Source: Adiantum capillus-veneris (lineage: Eukaryota > Streptophyta > Polypodiopsida > Polypodiales > Pteridaceae). Taken from it: a DNA stretch of 64,000 nucleotides. Made by a program: the position numbers and the translations under genes. The stretch covers positions 92,173,529 through 92,237,528 of the forward strand of contig CM043959.1 in the NCBI GenBank assembly GCA_014529385.2, in the 5' to 3' direction. Under the pieces are notes generated by a model. That model was not told the origin of the DNA and searched no databases. It saw nothing but the letters and a program-made list of their open reading frames with translations. Shown piece after piece: positions 22,501 through 32,992 of the stretch; position 1 is the stretch's first letter; each line of letters starts with the position of its first letter.

Positions 22501-23076
22501 CTATGAAGTGTCTGTGGGCGAAGCATTGTAGTTGTTTTGGTCATAAGTTCCCGATGCAATTGCAGAGCGATGATACAACAGTCTTTCCAGTAAAGCTGCT
22601 CTTTGTTTGATTGAAGGATTGTTGGTCGGGTTTTGGGTTGGTGATACTTCGGTAGTAGAATCAGTAGATGGATTCTTCTTTACTTTTTTGTTCTTTTGCA
22701 CAATCCAAATCTGCTTCCGCTTCACTTGTGCTTGCCACAAACTCTTTGCGACCCAAACCTGCTTTGTCCTTTGTGTTGATTTCCTCGCCTTGAAATACCT
22801 AGGAGTTTCCGTTGATTGTACTGAAGGGAGTTCCTGTTTACAAATCTTTGGGATCCAAATTTGCTTGCTATAGCTTTGTGCCGTCATGAACTTCTTTGGA
22901 ATCCAAATCTGTTTCACTGTCCTTGATTGTCTGGAATCACTCTGTTGTCTGGTATTGAAGACTCTGTTTTCCACCTTTGTTTTCTCTGGGACCACCTTTT
23001 TTGGTCTCCATATCAACTTTGACTCCGTTTTTTCCCAAGGTTGAGCTGTTATATTATTGCTTGTCTTCCTTATCCA
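22501..23076 (-). CDS. C-terminal extension with KQIWIPK repeats (element B)
   Basis: The frame continues in phase after the amber stop at 23077-23079 of the integrase-protease ORF for about 190 codons. Five copies of a short motif occur: LIWRPKK, KQIWIPKK, KQIWIPKI, KQVWVAKS and KQIWIVQK, spaced about 20-30 residues apart. The rest is basic and polar. Function is unknown; a nucleic-acid or partner-binding repeat is a guess. It could be made by readthrough or be cut off by mutation. Confidence 0.5.
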   Translation of the reverse strand, partial: WIRKTSNNITAQPWEKTESKLIWRPKKVVPEKTKVENRVFNTRQQSDSRQSRTVKQIWIPKKFMTAQSYSKQIWIPKICKQELPSVQSTETPRYFKARKSTQRTKQVWVAKSLWQAQVKRKQIWIVQKNKKVKKNPSTDSTTEVSPTQNPTNNPSIKQRAALLERLLYHRSAIASGTYDQNNYNASPTDTS

Positions 23077-24720
23077 CTATTGAGAATTCCTCGTCGAAGA
23101 GTAATCCGGTTGTATAGAAACTTTTGGTTGCCATTGCTTCTTCTTTTTCTCTGGTGGTTGTTTACCTTTGTGCTTGGATTCTTCCTTTGGAGTTGGCTCT
23201 GTTTCTTTGGTGAACTTAACTGATTGGCTTTCACCTTCGTATTTGATAAGCACTGATTTAGAACTCCAGTCAATAATTGCATTGTATTGTTTCTGCCATG
23301 GTTGTCCTAGCAATAATGGTTGTTGTGTAGCTTGGTCTTCAACCACGTAAAACATATGAGGATACACATATTGGTTAATCTGTAGATGTAAAACTGTGCA
23401 TCCGACAGTTTTGATTGAATTCTCAGAGTAACTCTTTAACTCTTGCTTGGCAGTTAGTAGTTTAGTGTCATTTGTCAATTGTCTATACAAACTGAGTGAA
23501 AGTAGGTTAGCTTGAGCTCCTGAATCCAATAGTGCTCTGGCTTTGATTTGGTTGGTTCCTACTTTGCATTCAATGATGGGTTTTTCTTTGTCATTATCCA
23601 TTTCTGTTATACTGACTACGTTTATTCGTAGTGCTCCTTCATTGCGCTGTTTCTGACGCAGTAGTCTTATTTTCTCCATTTTTTCCTTCGCCTCGGCTTG
23701 CGCTTCCTCCACAATCATTTTCTTTTTCTGGACACGCAACTTTTCTTGATGTATTTTGAGAAGCATGTCTTGGGTTAGCGGCAAAAGATACTTTTTCACT
23801 CTACATCCACTAATCCAATTGGGCATTTCTTCTCCGTCTAATGTAGCAAGCTTGACGGCTCCACTTGGTGATAGATCTTTAATCACCAGAGATCCAATCC
23901 CTCGCTTTTTAAGCTTCTTAGCATGCTGTTTCAGAGTGTAAACTAGGACATAGTCCCCAACCTTAAACTCTTTAGTCCGCACATGCTTATCAAAAAATTC
24001 CTTTTGTCGCCTTTTTTGAGCGTAGATAGAAGCTACTGCTTTTAGGCGAAGCTCATCTAGCTTTTCCAGGTCATCTATTCTATCAGAAAGCTCATGCCCT
24101 GTCCACTCTAGATCCTTAGCCACCCTTAATGTTGAAATCAAGAATTCTATTGGTAAGATAGCATTTAGCCCAAAAACCATGTTATATGGGGTCGTTCCTA
24201 TTGATGTTTTATATGCTACCCTATATGCCCATAATGTTGAATGCAACTTCTGGTCCCAGTCAGTTCTCGACTCAGATACAATCTTCGTAAGGACCATGCA
24301 TATGGTTTTTTTTGTTGCTTCAGCTTGTCCGTTTGCTTGTGGATGATACGGGGCTGATTTCCTATGGATTACCATGAATTCATCTAGAAGGATCTCTATC
24401 ACTTCATTTATAAAATGTGTGCCTCGATCACTCACAATTTCTATTGGCAATCCATATCGTACAAAGACGTATTCATATAGAAATTGTGCCGTGGTCCTGG
24501 CATCTGCTTTTTGAGTTGCCTTTGCTTCGACCCACTTTGTTAGATAGTCTGTAGCCACAATGATGTATTGTGCATGAGTCTTATATGCAGGAGGTGAAAT
24601 GGGTCCGACATAATCAATCCCCCATTTTGCAAAAGCTCTTGCCCCCATCATTGGTCTAAGCGGCATATCATCTCTTTTAAGTGGTACTTTGGTCCGCTGA
24701 CAGTCATCGCACCGTTAACG
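23077..24720 (-). CDS. Integrase core with a second aspartic protease domain (element B)
   Basis: The first part carries the end of a zinc finger (CDDC, in this frame near 24700) and the rve core: GIDYVGPI (Asp 1), VSDRGTHF (Asp 2) and ANGQAEATKKT (Glu), followed by the DNA-binding tail. A charged coiled linker follows. Then ARALLDSGAQANLLSLSLY, a retropepsin active site, is followed about 80 residues later by LLLGQPW, the family's usual ILGxPW block. Element B already has a protease between gag and RT, so this is a second one. The frame ends at TAG after 529 codons. Confidence 0.88.
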
Positions 24721-25295
24721 TATTCCTCAGCGTCCATATGTAATGTTGGCCACCATATTCCTGCGGCTAAGACAAGTTTTGTTGTCTTATCACCTGAGAA
24801 ATGGCCTCCACCTACTCCTCCATGAGCTTGTTCTAGGATTATCACATACTCAGACTCTGATGCGCAAATCCTAAGCTGGTTGTCTTTACATCTCTTATAG
24901 AGTTGATCTCCTATTAAAGCGTAATCTCTAGCTTCTGTCTCTACAGATTTCTGACGAGCTTTTGACGTTCCTTCTGGGAAAGTTCTATTTGTGAAATATT
25001 CAACAATATACTGACTCCATTCTGGAGCGATCGTTATCTGATATAATGTCGAATACTCTGCTGGCGGTTTTGATGAACATACAATACATACAGTGACATA
25101 TTCATGTACGCTTTCTTTCATTCCTGGCCAATAGACTCCCAATTGTAACAAATTCCTATATGTGTTCCTTCTTGAACAATGAAATGCACATTCCTGAACA
25201 TGTGCTTCGTGTAGATATATATTATATTCCTCAGGATTGATGCATAGTCGTAAAACATGATCATTTCCCAATTGATACAACCTTCCTGCAACCAA
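24648..25295 (-). pseudogene. Tandem integrase H2C2 zinc fingers (element B), frameshifted
   Basis: Two HHCC-type domains follow each other. The first has EAHVQECAFHCS and a CIVC pair. The second, about 100 residues on, has QAHGGVGGGHFSGD; its CDDC pair is read only in the integrase frame, so a one-base indel lies near 24700. A second frameshift separates this segment from the RT ORF near 25295. Normal gypsy integrases have one such finger. The repeated domain may be a duplication. Confidence 0.75.
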
Positions 25296-27877
25296 TTGAA
25301 TATTCTTGGATTGCTGAATAGCAATATGTTTCTGGTTGTATTCTCTTCTATCGAACCTCCTCCATAGGTTAATAGGTTAACGACATTTTGAGACCACTTC
25401 GGTATCATTTCTATGTTGAACAAGTACGCGTCTGGCATGTCGTCATCTACTCCTATAGGGTCTTCTCCATTCGTCAATCGCGAAAGATGATCAGCTCTAA
25501 GATGTGTTTTTCCTTTCTTTACTACTACCGTGAAGTCGAATTCCAGTAAGATAATGAACCATCTCACTATTCTCCCGGTATTGCATGGTTTATTCACTAG
25601 GTAGAGCAAGGCTTGGTGATCCGTAAAAAACACAAACTTGTTGGCTAGAAGATAATGCCGAAATTTCTTCACAGCATATATCATTCCTAATCCCTCTCGC
25701 TCTGTTGTGGTGTAATTCTTCTCTGCATTGTTGAGCTGTCGACTGGCGTAACAGATAGGAAAATCCATGTTTCCTTCTTCTGGCTGAGCCAGAATGCATC
25801 CTATTGCATATGCCGAAGCATCTATGTGCACATGGAATATCTTCTCCCAATCTGGTGATTTCAAGACTGGAGCAGTAATGAGTGCCTCTTTCAATTTCTT
25901 GAACGATTCCTCACACTCCTCTGTCCATTCAAAGTTCACTATTAGCCTGTAAAGTGGTTGGCCTATTATAGCGTACATGTAAATGAATCGTCTATAATAT
26001 CCGCAATGTCCCATAAAGCTCTGTACTTGTTTCGCATTGGTTGGTCTAGGCATATCCACTATAACTTTTATCTTCTCTAAATCCGTGGATATTCCGTTTT
26101 GTGAGACAATATGTCCCAGAATTCTGCCCTGTCGGACCATAAACACACATTTCTCAGGATTGAGACAAATGCGATATGTCCTACATTTCTCAAATACTTT
26201 TCTTAGGTGTTCTAGATGCTCATCTCTCAGAAGAGAATGTACACATAAGTCATCCATGTATATTTCTAGAAACAACCTTAAGTATTCTTTGAAAGCATGC
26301 GTCATCAGCCTCTGGAAGGTTGCGGGAGCATTGGTTAGACCAAAAGGCATAACCCGATAAGCATAAATTCCCCACTCCATTGCAAAAGCTGTTTTATGTT
26401 GATCTTCCAGTGCTATGGCTAGCTGGTTATATCCTGAAAAACCATCAAGAAAAGAGTATGCTGTTTTCCCTGATACACGCTCTAGAACATGATCAGTTAT
26501 CGGCAGGGGATAATTGTCCCTGATTGTTGCAGCATTCACTTTCTTTAAGTTGACACACACTCGGAGTTTTCCGTTCTTCTTGGGTACTACCACAATCGGA
26601 GATACCCAATCGGTGTGTTCAATCTCGTATATGAATTCAGCTTCCATTAGCTTATCTATCTCTTCTTTGATTCGCTTAGCAAATGTATCATTATATGTGT
26701 ATGGTCTCTGTCTGCTAGGCTTTGCGTCTTGTTTTAGTGGGATTGTGTGTTGGCATATCGATGGGTCAACTCCCTTTAAGTCCTTATAAGACCATGCAAA
26801 CACATCCCTATACTCTCTGAGAAGACTCAAAAGTCTCTCTTCCTCGCCTGGAGACAAATCTGTGGCTATGTACACCGGTCTAGGTGTCTCACCTGGAGCT
26901 GCTAAATCAACTTTTTTTGCATCCTCCGGTCCGTCATAAGATTCGTTCTCCCTTCTCTCTCGAATAGGTTGGGTTAATACCACCTTCCTATCCTCTATTG
27001 TGAATTTCCTATAGTGAGAGGGAACATCCATGTTTTCCTTGATTTTGGCGTTTTCGTCCTCTCCACTCTCAAATTCTGTCGTCCAAACTTCTTTCAGAGT
27101 TTTCTTGAGCTCTCTGTACTTGTTTCTACGTTCTAACTTGGACTCCGTGTGTTCTCTGTTGCGTTTGTTCTTTTCTTTTTTTTCTGTTTCCGTTTTCGTT
27201 CCATTCCATTGAACTTGATTTCTTGAGTCTCTTTTGTCTTTTCGTAAGGTCTTTTGATAATTACCTCTCATTCTTCCAGAAATCTTGTCCTTAACACAAT
27301 CTTCCGCCTTTACTAGCATTAGGAATTGATTTTTTCCTCTTATTCTAGGCATAGGATTGGTTCTAACCCCCTTTGTTTTTTTCTTTGCTCTATAGCGTTT
27401 CTGGCGTTGTTTAGTTTGGTTTGGAAAATCATAAAATCGGACATCCGTTATAGTTTCTTCGTTTCCACTTGAATTGTCCGTTGACTCGTTGTCTGCTTCA
27501 TTTCCCCACTCAAGATGATCGGGAATGTCGTGAAATACCTCCTCTTCATCTTCCTTTTCCAGTGTATCGTTCTTTTCAGTTTCTTTTTCGAGTACAGTTC
27601 TCAACATGAAGTACGGAACCACGTCGTACCCGTCCTTGTCGCAAAATTTTGTTGTGGGACCATCCGGAATTGCACAAACATCTAGGGTTGCTAGAATGTG
27701 TGTCCATTCTAATGGTTCAAGCGTGTCCTCTGGAAAGGGTTCTCCTATATAAGCTTCGTCTTCGATAGCCCTTTCTAAAACACATTCTTCTCGTTTCAGA
27801 CTTCCACATTTCGAAGCTCCACACATCCATAACTCCTTGGGTTTACCTAACCAAGCTGGAAATTCGGATCCCGCCAA
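25118..27877 (-). CDS. Reverse transcriptase and RNase H (element B)
   Basis: The first 300 residues are charged linker. RT blocks follow: WVSPIVVVPKKNGKLRVCV, SFLDGFSGYNQ, MPFGLTNAPATFQR, YMDDLCVHS (catalytic YxDD) and LGHIVSQNGI. The RNase H domain has HVHIDASAYAIG, FTDHQALLYLV and LRADHLSRL. The ORF overlaps the gag-protease ORF by about 30-60 nt in the -1 frame. The last 50 residues (below 25295) are out of the pol frame. RT copies genomic RNA in the virus-like particle. Confidence 0.93.
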   Translation of the reverse strand: MAGSEFPAWLGKPKELWMCGASKCGSLKREECVLERAIEDEAYIGEPFPEDTLEPLEWTHILATLDVCAIPDGPTTKFCDKDGYDVVPYFMLRTVLEKETEKNDTLEKEDEEEVFHDIPDHLEWGNEADNESTDNSSGNEETITDVRFYDFPNQTKQRQKRYRAKKKTKGVRTNPMPRIRGKNQFLMLVKAEDCVKDKISGRMRGNYQKTLRKDKRDSRNQVQWNGTKTETEKKEKNKRNREHTESKLERRNKYRELKKTLKEVWTTEFESGEDENAKIKENMDVPSHYRKFTIEDRKVVLTQPIRERRENESYDGPEDAKKVDLAAPGETPRPVYIATDLSPGEEERLLSLLREYRDVFAWSYKDLKGVDPSICQHTIPLKQDAKPSRQRPYTYNDTFAKRIKEEIDKLMEAEFIYEIEHTDWVSPIVVVPKKNGKLRVCVNLKKVNAATIRDNYPLPITDHVLERVSGKTAYSFLDGFSGYNQLAIALEDQHKTAFAMEWGIYAYRVMPFGLTNAPATFQRLMTHAFKEYLRLFLEIYMDDLCVHSLLRDEHLEHLRKVFEKCRTYRICLNPEKCVFMVRQGRILGHIVSQNGISTDLEKIKVIVDMPRPTNAKQVQSFMGHCGYYRRFIYMYAIIGQPLYRLIVNFEWTEECEESFKKLKEALITAPVLKSPDWEKIFHVHIDASAYAIGCILAQPEEGNMDFPICYASRQLNNAEKNYTTTEREGLGMIYAVKKFRHYLLANKFVFFTDHQALLYLVNKPCNTGRIVRWFIILLEFDFTVVVKKGKTHLRADHLSRLTNGEDPIGVDDDMPDAYLFNIEMIPKWSQNVVNLLTYGGGSIEENTTRNILLFSNPRIFNWLQEGCINWEMIMFYDYASILRNIIYIYTKHMFRNVHFIVQEGTHIGICYNWESIGQE

Positions 27878-30800
27878 AGTAGCTGAATCAAACTCCTCAC
27901 CGGTGTTCGGTTCACATCTTTGTAGCTATGGTCTTTCAGGTTCACACGTGTAGTGGTTTCCATATTTCTCAGGTATATGTGATCGTAGCCCCAATCCTGG
28001 ACCATTTTCAACTGTCTCATGAATGGTCTTCCCAGTATGATATCATAGTTATTCTCCTTGCCAAAATCGACAATAGCAAAAGTATGTTCGTATTCAATGC
28101 CGCAAGAAGTCACTACAACTTTCTCTAATAACCCCATAGGTTTCTCCATGTGTCCATCTGCTAATTGGAGTTTCAACCTAGTCTTCCTTATTGCTGGTTT
28201 CCCCCATTTTTTCCAGATTTCTTTTGTAGCAATGGCTACCCCAACTCCGCTGTCAAGTATTGCCATCGTCTTCACTCCTTGGAATTCAACTGGTAAGGTT
28301 GTATTCCCCTCTTCACCTTCACAATACTCTCCGACCTTGTTTAAGGGTACAGGCTTAGCGTTCTTCTGTGGTTTACTCAGCTCTTGTATTCCCTCTTGCA
28401 GTCTCGATGTTGGGTCTTTTATCCCGAATTTCTCCAACCATTTTCCTACAGTGGTCCACATATGTGGTCTTAGCCGCAAAAGCTCAGCTAGAGTGATAGT
28501 GCATGTCATTGGTGTTGACAAGATCTCTATCAATCCTTGCGAGTCCATGACTTTTTCTGATGAGATTCTTTGTGAGGGAAGTGCTCTAATCTCGGATTTT
28601 GCTTCATACTCTCCTAAGTATGAAGGTAAGGTATTCAGTGAATGAGGTTTGCTTTCCATTGTTCTAACAGAGCCCCAATCTCCCCAGTAAGATTGCAGAT
28701 CCAAGTCCACTTGAGATCCTGCCTCAAATTCCACTATGGGAGGATTCCTGATGTCCTTTTCCCAATTTGTCTGATTAGCTTGGCAACTTAGCTCGTTTGC
28801 AAAGTTTGCCTCTCTCACTTGTTTCCAAAATTCATTGTAATCCTCATCTCTTCCGTAAGACCTCTGTATGACTGGATGAAAACTCTCTATCTCCTGATCG
28901 GTTGTGTTCAATACTATGCGGTCATCCTTGTGTGTATTTTCAGGCTTTTGTGCACTGGGAGTCTTTTCAGCTACCCGTGAAACGATAGTCTCTTGCTGAA
29001 TTGGGTTTTCCGTTCCACAATTCATTGTTTCTTTTGGTGGTTCTAATAAGGCTTGTGCAGTCTCGATCATTCTCTGGCACATTTCAAGTCTCTGCTTTTC
29101 CAATTCCGCGTTTGGGTATGTCATCCACCTCTGTTCTTGTGTTTGGTTGTTCTTTAACCTAGCTTCGTAAGCTCTCATCAGTGCGTCCAATGGTTCGTGT
29201 ACTTTGTCGACTAGCACTGATCCCCCTGAGCTTAAGCTCGTTGTTTCTTTGATACTCTTTTGTTTCGTTCTTTCCGGGCTCATCTCTCGTTTCCCGTTTT
29301 GACTCTCAAGTTTTTCTAATCTATCTTTAGTTTGCTTTAGTTCCTCAGCTAGAATAGCGTCTTCACGTTCTTTTCTCAACTTCATGCGTGCTTTTCTAGC
29401 TTTCCATGTGTTTCTCTGACTCCGCGGTCCTTGACTAACCACTTCAGTCGCTAACTTTCCATTCTCAGGTTCTCTAGTGGTTTTCTTAGCTTGAGCTCTA
29501 GTAACAACTTGCGTTGGTATCAGAGTTTCATTTTCAGACCCACTGCTGGTAGGAATAGTTTCTAGCATATTCAATGTCGTCTTTTGCACTTTGTTTGGAT
29601 TCTTTGAACAATCCTCAATGAAGTGAGTAACCCCACACTCAGTGCAATAAGCGTTAATTCTAATGATTTCCGTATGTGGACAAACATTCATCAGATGGTC
29701 ACCTCCACACTTGTAACAGGGTCCTAGTGCTGGTCTTGGTCCCATTTGATTCGTCCTTTGTGGATAGGATGGTCTTTGTCCTGTTAACCCTCCATGAGCT
29801 ATGAACATCAATGTTCTTGCGTCCAAATTGTATCTCTCTTCATCAGAAGCACTTGTAACTGTTGGTATTCCAACATTCCCAATCATGCCCCATGGTTCTG
29901 GTTGTTTGGGTTCTTCTGGTGGGTAATACACAGTTGGAGACATGTGTGCACCAGATTCTTCATAATAGGCTTGAACAGGCACTAAGGCTTGTTCTTCCTG
30001 ATTCTCTAAGGTTGGTGCATATCTAATGCCCACTGGTCTTGCTCCTGGTAAAGGTGGTTGTTGTCCCAATACCGGTTGCGGTCTTTCTATCCCCATAGGT
30101 CCTGGTACATTTCCCGTTGGGTATCGAGGTACTGGATGTACTTGAGGTGGTGCTAATTGAGCAGGAGGTGCATACTGACGCTCCCTTACATACCCTTTGT
30201 TGTAATAGCACTCCTCTGTTGGATGGTTTGTCCATTTTTGTTCAATAGCACACCATTTCAGTGTTTTTGGCAATGGTTTTTGGTATGGTGCCATCCTTTT
30301 TAGAGCATCTTCTATCATTTGCTCTACATTTGGCATGGTTGTTGTTTGAACATTCTTTTTAGTGGTAGTCTCGCTCGCTACGGAGGAAGAGCTACTGGAT
30401 GCAAAATCTGTATCCGCTGACACCTCTCCATAAACCGTACAGTTATCCACTAAGTACAATGCTTCTCTCGTTACTTGCTCGAAACTTGTACAAGCTTTCA
30501 AGTGCAAGTCCTTCTTGAGAGTGTCGTTTCTCAATCCCTCAATAAAGAGAACAGATAGTCTGTCATCTTGTGGTCGTTCACGTACTGGACATCTCTCAAT
30601 GTATTGTTTGAAGCGAAGTGAAGCTTCCTTCACTTTTTCGTGTTCTCTCTGTTTAAAAGCATATATTTGTGAGACCGTATTGTGCTTAATCCCTCGTTTT
30701 GAGAATTCCTCAGCAAACTCTCTTAGCAAATGGTCAATGTCATGGAATCCCCCTATGTTCAGTGGTTGAAACCATGTCAATGCCGTACCTTCTAGAGTAA

Positions 30801-30918
30801 GACCAAATCCCTCGTATTGTGTATGGAAATCTGTTATCTGCTCAGCTCTTAAGACTTGCTTAAAGAGTGACACATGTGCATACGGATCTCTGAACCACCA
30901 TACTTCTTTGGCATACAC
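27847..30918 (-). CDS. Gag and first protease (element B)
   Basis: The first 150 residues form a capsid domain (LTLEGTALTWFQPL, FAEEFSKR, LSVLFIEGLR). Two zinc knuckles follow, CYKCGGDHLMNVC and CTECGVTHFIEDC, both with C-x2-C-x3-H-x4-C spacing, one residue shorter than the standard knuckle. After a long charged linker comes a retropepsin: TMAILDSGVGVAIATKE (DSG active site) and YDIILGRPFM. It ends about 30 codons beyond, overlapping the RT ORF in another frame. 1,023 residues are open, so this part is well preserved. Confidence 0.92.
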   Translation of the reverse strand: MYAKEVWWFRDPYAHVSLFKQVLRAEQITDFHTQYEGFGLTLEGTALTWFQPLNIGGFHDIDHLLREFAEEFSKRGIKHNTVSQIYAFKQREHEKVKEASLRFKQYIERCPVRERPQDDRLSVLFIEGLRNDTLKKDLHLKACTSFEQVTREALYLVDNCTVYGEVSADTDFASSSSSSVASETTTKKNVQTTTMPNVEQMIEDALKRMAPYQKPLPKTLKWCAIEQKWTNHPTEECYYNKGYVRERQYAPPAQLAPPQVHPVPRYPTGNVPGPMGIERPQPVLGQQPPLPGARPVGIRYAPTLENQEEQALVPVQAYYEESGAHMSPTVYYPPEEPKQPEPWGMIGNVGIPTVTSASDEERYNLDARTLMFIAHGGLTGQRPSYPQRTNQMGPRPALGPCYKCGGDHLMNVCPHTEIIRINAYCTECGVTHFIEDCSKNPNKVQKTTLNMLETIPTSSGSENETLIPTQVVTRAQAKKTTREPENGKLATEVVSQGPRSQRNTWKARKARMKLRKEREDAILAEELKQTKDRLEKLESQNGKREMSPERTKQKSIKETTSLSSGGSVLVDKVHEPLDALMRAYEARLKNNQTQEQRWMTYPNAELEKQRLEMCQRMIETAQALLEPPKETMNCGTENPIQQETIVSRVAEKTPSAQKPENTHKDDRIVLNTTDQEIESFHPVIQRSYGRDEDYNEFWKQVREANFANELSCQANQTNWEKDIRNPPIVEFEAGSQVDLDLQSYWGDWGSVRTMESKPHSLNTLPSYLGEYEAKSEIRALPSQRISSEKVMDSQGLIEILSTPMTCTITLAELLRLRPHMWTTVGKWLEKFGIKDPTSRLQEGIQELSKPQKNAKPVPLNKVGEYCEGEEGNTTLPVEFQGVKTMAILDSGVGVAIATKEIWKKWGKPAIRKTRLKLQLADGHMEKPMGLLEKVVVTSCGIEYEHTFAIVDFGKENNYDIILGRPFMRQLKMVQDWGYDHIYLRNMETTTRVNLKDHSYKDVNRTPVRSLIQLLWRDPNFQLG

Positions 30919-31451
30919 TTCGCTACTTGAGATGGTCTCATACGTCTATGGTCTGCTACCAATCTCATTGCTCCTGTGTCCCGGCTAAAGCTTTCTCTAG
31001 CATCATGGACTTCATGGGTTACCCTTGTCGGTTCCCCCGCCCTGAATCTACTACTAGGAGGTAAATGTGATGGTTCCGCTTCGAACCTTGGACCTGGAGT
31101 GGTATACGTGGGGATTGGAACTGCACTACCTCGATTCGTATCCATTGACTCTCTGGAATGTAATGATCCCATTGGTCCGGGCTTCGAGTACTGAGGTTGA
31201 CTGAAAGAGTCATCAGCCCGAGTTCTTTGTCCTCCTGTCGTCATTGGGTTTTGCCCTCCATTTGTTGGTGCTGGTCTTTGTGAGCTAGAAGTAACATAAT
31301 ACTGATGTAGTGGTCCCCCAAAGTATGTATATCCTTCTAATTCTTTCTTGCCCATTGTTGAGTATTGCCTGCCATACTTGTCGTAAGCGGAAATTTTCAC
31401 TTCCGATCCCTCTGTGTAGGTAAATACATAAAGTCTTTTTTGGTCTGTCAA
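30849..31451 (-). pseudogene. Gag segment of element B, out of frame
   Basis: The 200-residue frame (RLYVFTYTEGSEV, later a proline- and arginine-rich linker) lies between the MNLRSG start ORF and the main gag ORF, in a third phase. It overlaps the first by four bases and the second by about 70. It is read as part of a gag N-terminus split by indels. Confidence 0.6.
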
Positions 31452-32107
31452 CTCTCCGGTGTAGGGTTCTTCACATCTATAATAGAGATCTTGCTCCCCA
31501 TTATATATTTGTATAGCCCCACATAGATGTTATCAGTGTTGATCCTTGTAGTTTCATTCTCTCTTCTTAACCTCGCATCAGGGAAGTTCATTATTGGTGC
31601 TTTCTCCTCCAGTTCTTCATCTACTTTGGCTTTGGTGCCCATCAATCCCCACTTGTCCACAATGTTAGGGTTTAGGACTACCAAGTACATGGTACCCTCG
31701 TCATCTAGATATCTATCTCCGCTATAGCTCACAGGCACTAAGTCCTTGAACTCACTAGGTCTCTCCTCTATCTTTACACAATAGCGGTCCATTCCATCTT
31801 TGTAGATCTTGGCACCTTGCTCATTGTCGTACTGGTATTTTATGAACAATAGTTTCATTGTGGCGGAAGGGTTTGATGATCCTGCTGCCATATTTTCTCT
31901 GTTGTTCAGGTTCAAGTGTTCCAAGTGTTCGGTGAAAATCTCGTAAGATCTCTCCGAAGAAGTATCAGAGACACTTCCTTCAAAGATCGGCTCTAATGGT
32001 TGCACCCAACTTTGGTTTACACTTCCCTCGGTTGATATGACACTTGCTGGTTCCCCTTGTTTTGGTTGGTTATTCTGGAGATTCCTGCCCGATCTCAAAT
32101 TCATCAA
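31448..32107 (-). CDS. Gag N-terminal segment (element B)
   Basis: It starts MMNLRSGRN, a start often seen in plant gypsy gag proteins, and runs 219 residues to TGA. Two globular-looking parts around residues 85-180 have no named domain. It is followed directly by the shifted frame. A true separate ORF or a programmed shift cannot be excluded, but simple damage is likelier. Confidence 0.6.
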   Translation of the reverse strand: MMNLRSGRNLQNNQPKQGEPASVISTEGSVNQSWVQPLEPIFEGSVSDTSSERSYEIFTEHLEHLNLNNRENMAAGSSNPSATMKLLFIKYQYDNEQGAKIYKDGMDRYCVKIEERPSEFKDLVPVSYSGDRYLDDEGTMYLVVLNPNIVDKWGLMGTKAKVDEELEEKAPIMNFPDARLRRENETTRINTDNIYVGLYKYIMGSKISIIDVKNPTPES

Positions 32108-32272
32108 TTCCCCTAAAGGACTTTAACTTTTCCGTCTCGGCAATTTGTTTTCCCCAAGTTTTTGTGGTCAGAATTGATCCAAACTGATTGATACTTGGTC
32201 AATTGTTTAATCTTGTCAGTTGGACAACTTCTGTTTCATCAAGTGAGAATTTTGTTGCAGTTATGCTGAAAA

Positions 32273-32992
32273 AGACATTATACGCGTATGATGTCTTTTT
32301 TCACAGATTTGGACTATTTTGGTTATGCTCACTCTCAGTAGCCCCCTTATGCTCTGTCCACTCACAAAATTCAGTTTGAACTCTGTTTGAGCAAGTTATG
32401 GCTAATTTAGGCTTTTCTTGGCAATTTTCCGCTTTTGACTTGTTTTTGGGTCAATTGTGATCCAAATGGGATGAAACTTGAAATATAACCTCTAGACAGC
32501 TATTACAATGGATCTGTGTTGGCAAAGTATCAAAATATGTCCAAAATTAGGTCAAAGACATCATACGCGTATGATGTCTTTTTCATCAATTTGGGTCAAA
32601 ACTTGATATTTATGCTTCCTACAGTGCTTGTAACAATCTTGTCAGGTCAGATATCAAAAATAAGCAGTGGATGTGCCAAAAGACATTATACGCGTATGAT
32701 GTCTTTTGTCCCAGATTTTGACTATTCTTGGTTTTAAGCCTTCTCCAATGTTTATAATTGAGTTTCAAGTGTTTTTGTCAGGTTTGAATGTAAAAACAAG
32801 ATCTGAATCCAAAATTTCCTATTCTTTGCGTTTCTTGGACTCCGACTTGTCTTTTTGGGTTTCTTTGAGTGTTAATGCTCTTGTTTTAAGTTGAAATTAG
32901 GGTATAACCCCCCTTTTGAACACTCTGGTAAAGTCAAAATTTCTGTTTTGGTCTCTGTTTGGTCATTTAGACATCATACGCGTATGATGTCT
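32273..32992. repeat. Array of four 24-bp palindromes (element B leader)
   Basis: The same palindrome occurs at 32273 and 32681 (each with T for C in the left arm) and at 32556 and 32969 (perfect). Distances are 283, 125 and 288, close to the 283-135-284 pattern of the other array. It lies between the primer site and gag. Confidence 0.95.

Noticed and set aside
19843-32992. CRISPR-like array of repeats
   Set aside because: Spacing is about 284 bp, the units are perfect palindromes inside a plant retrotransposon, and no cas gene is present.
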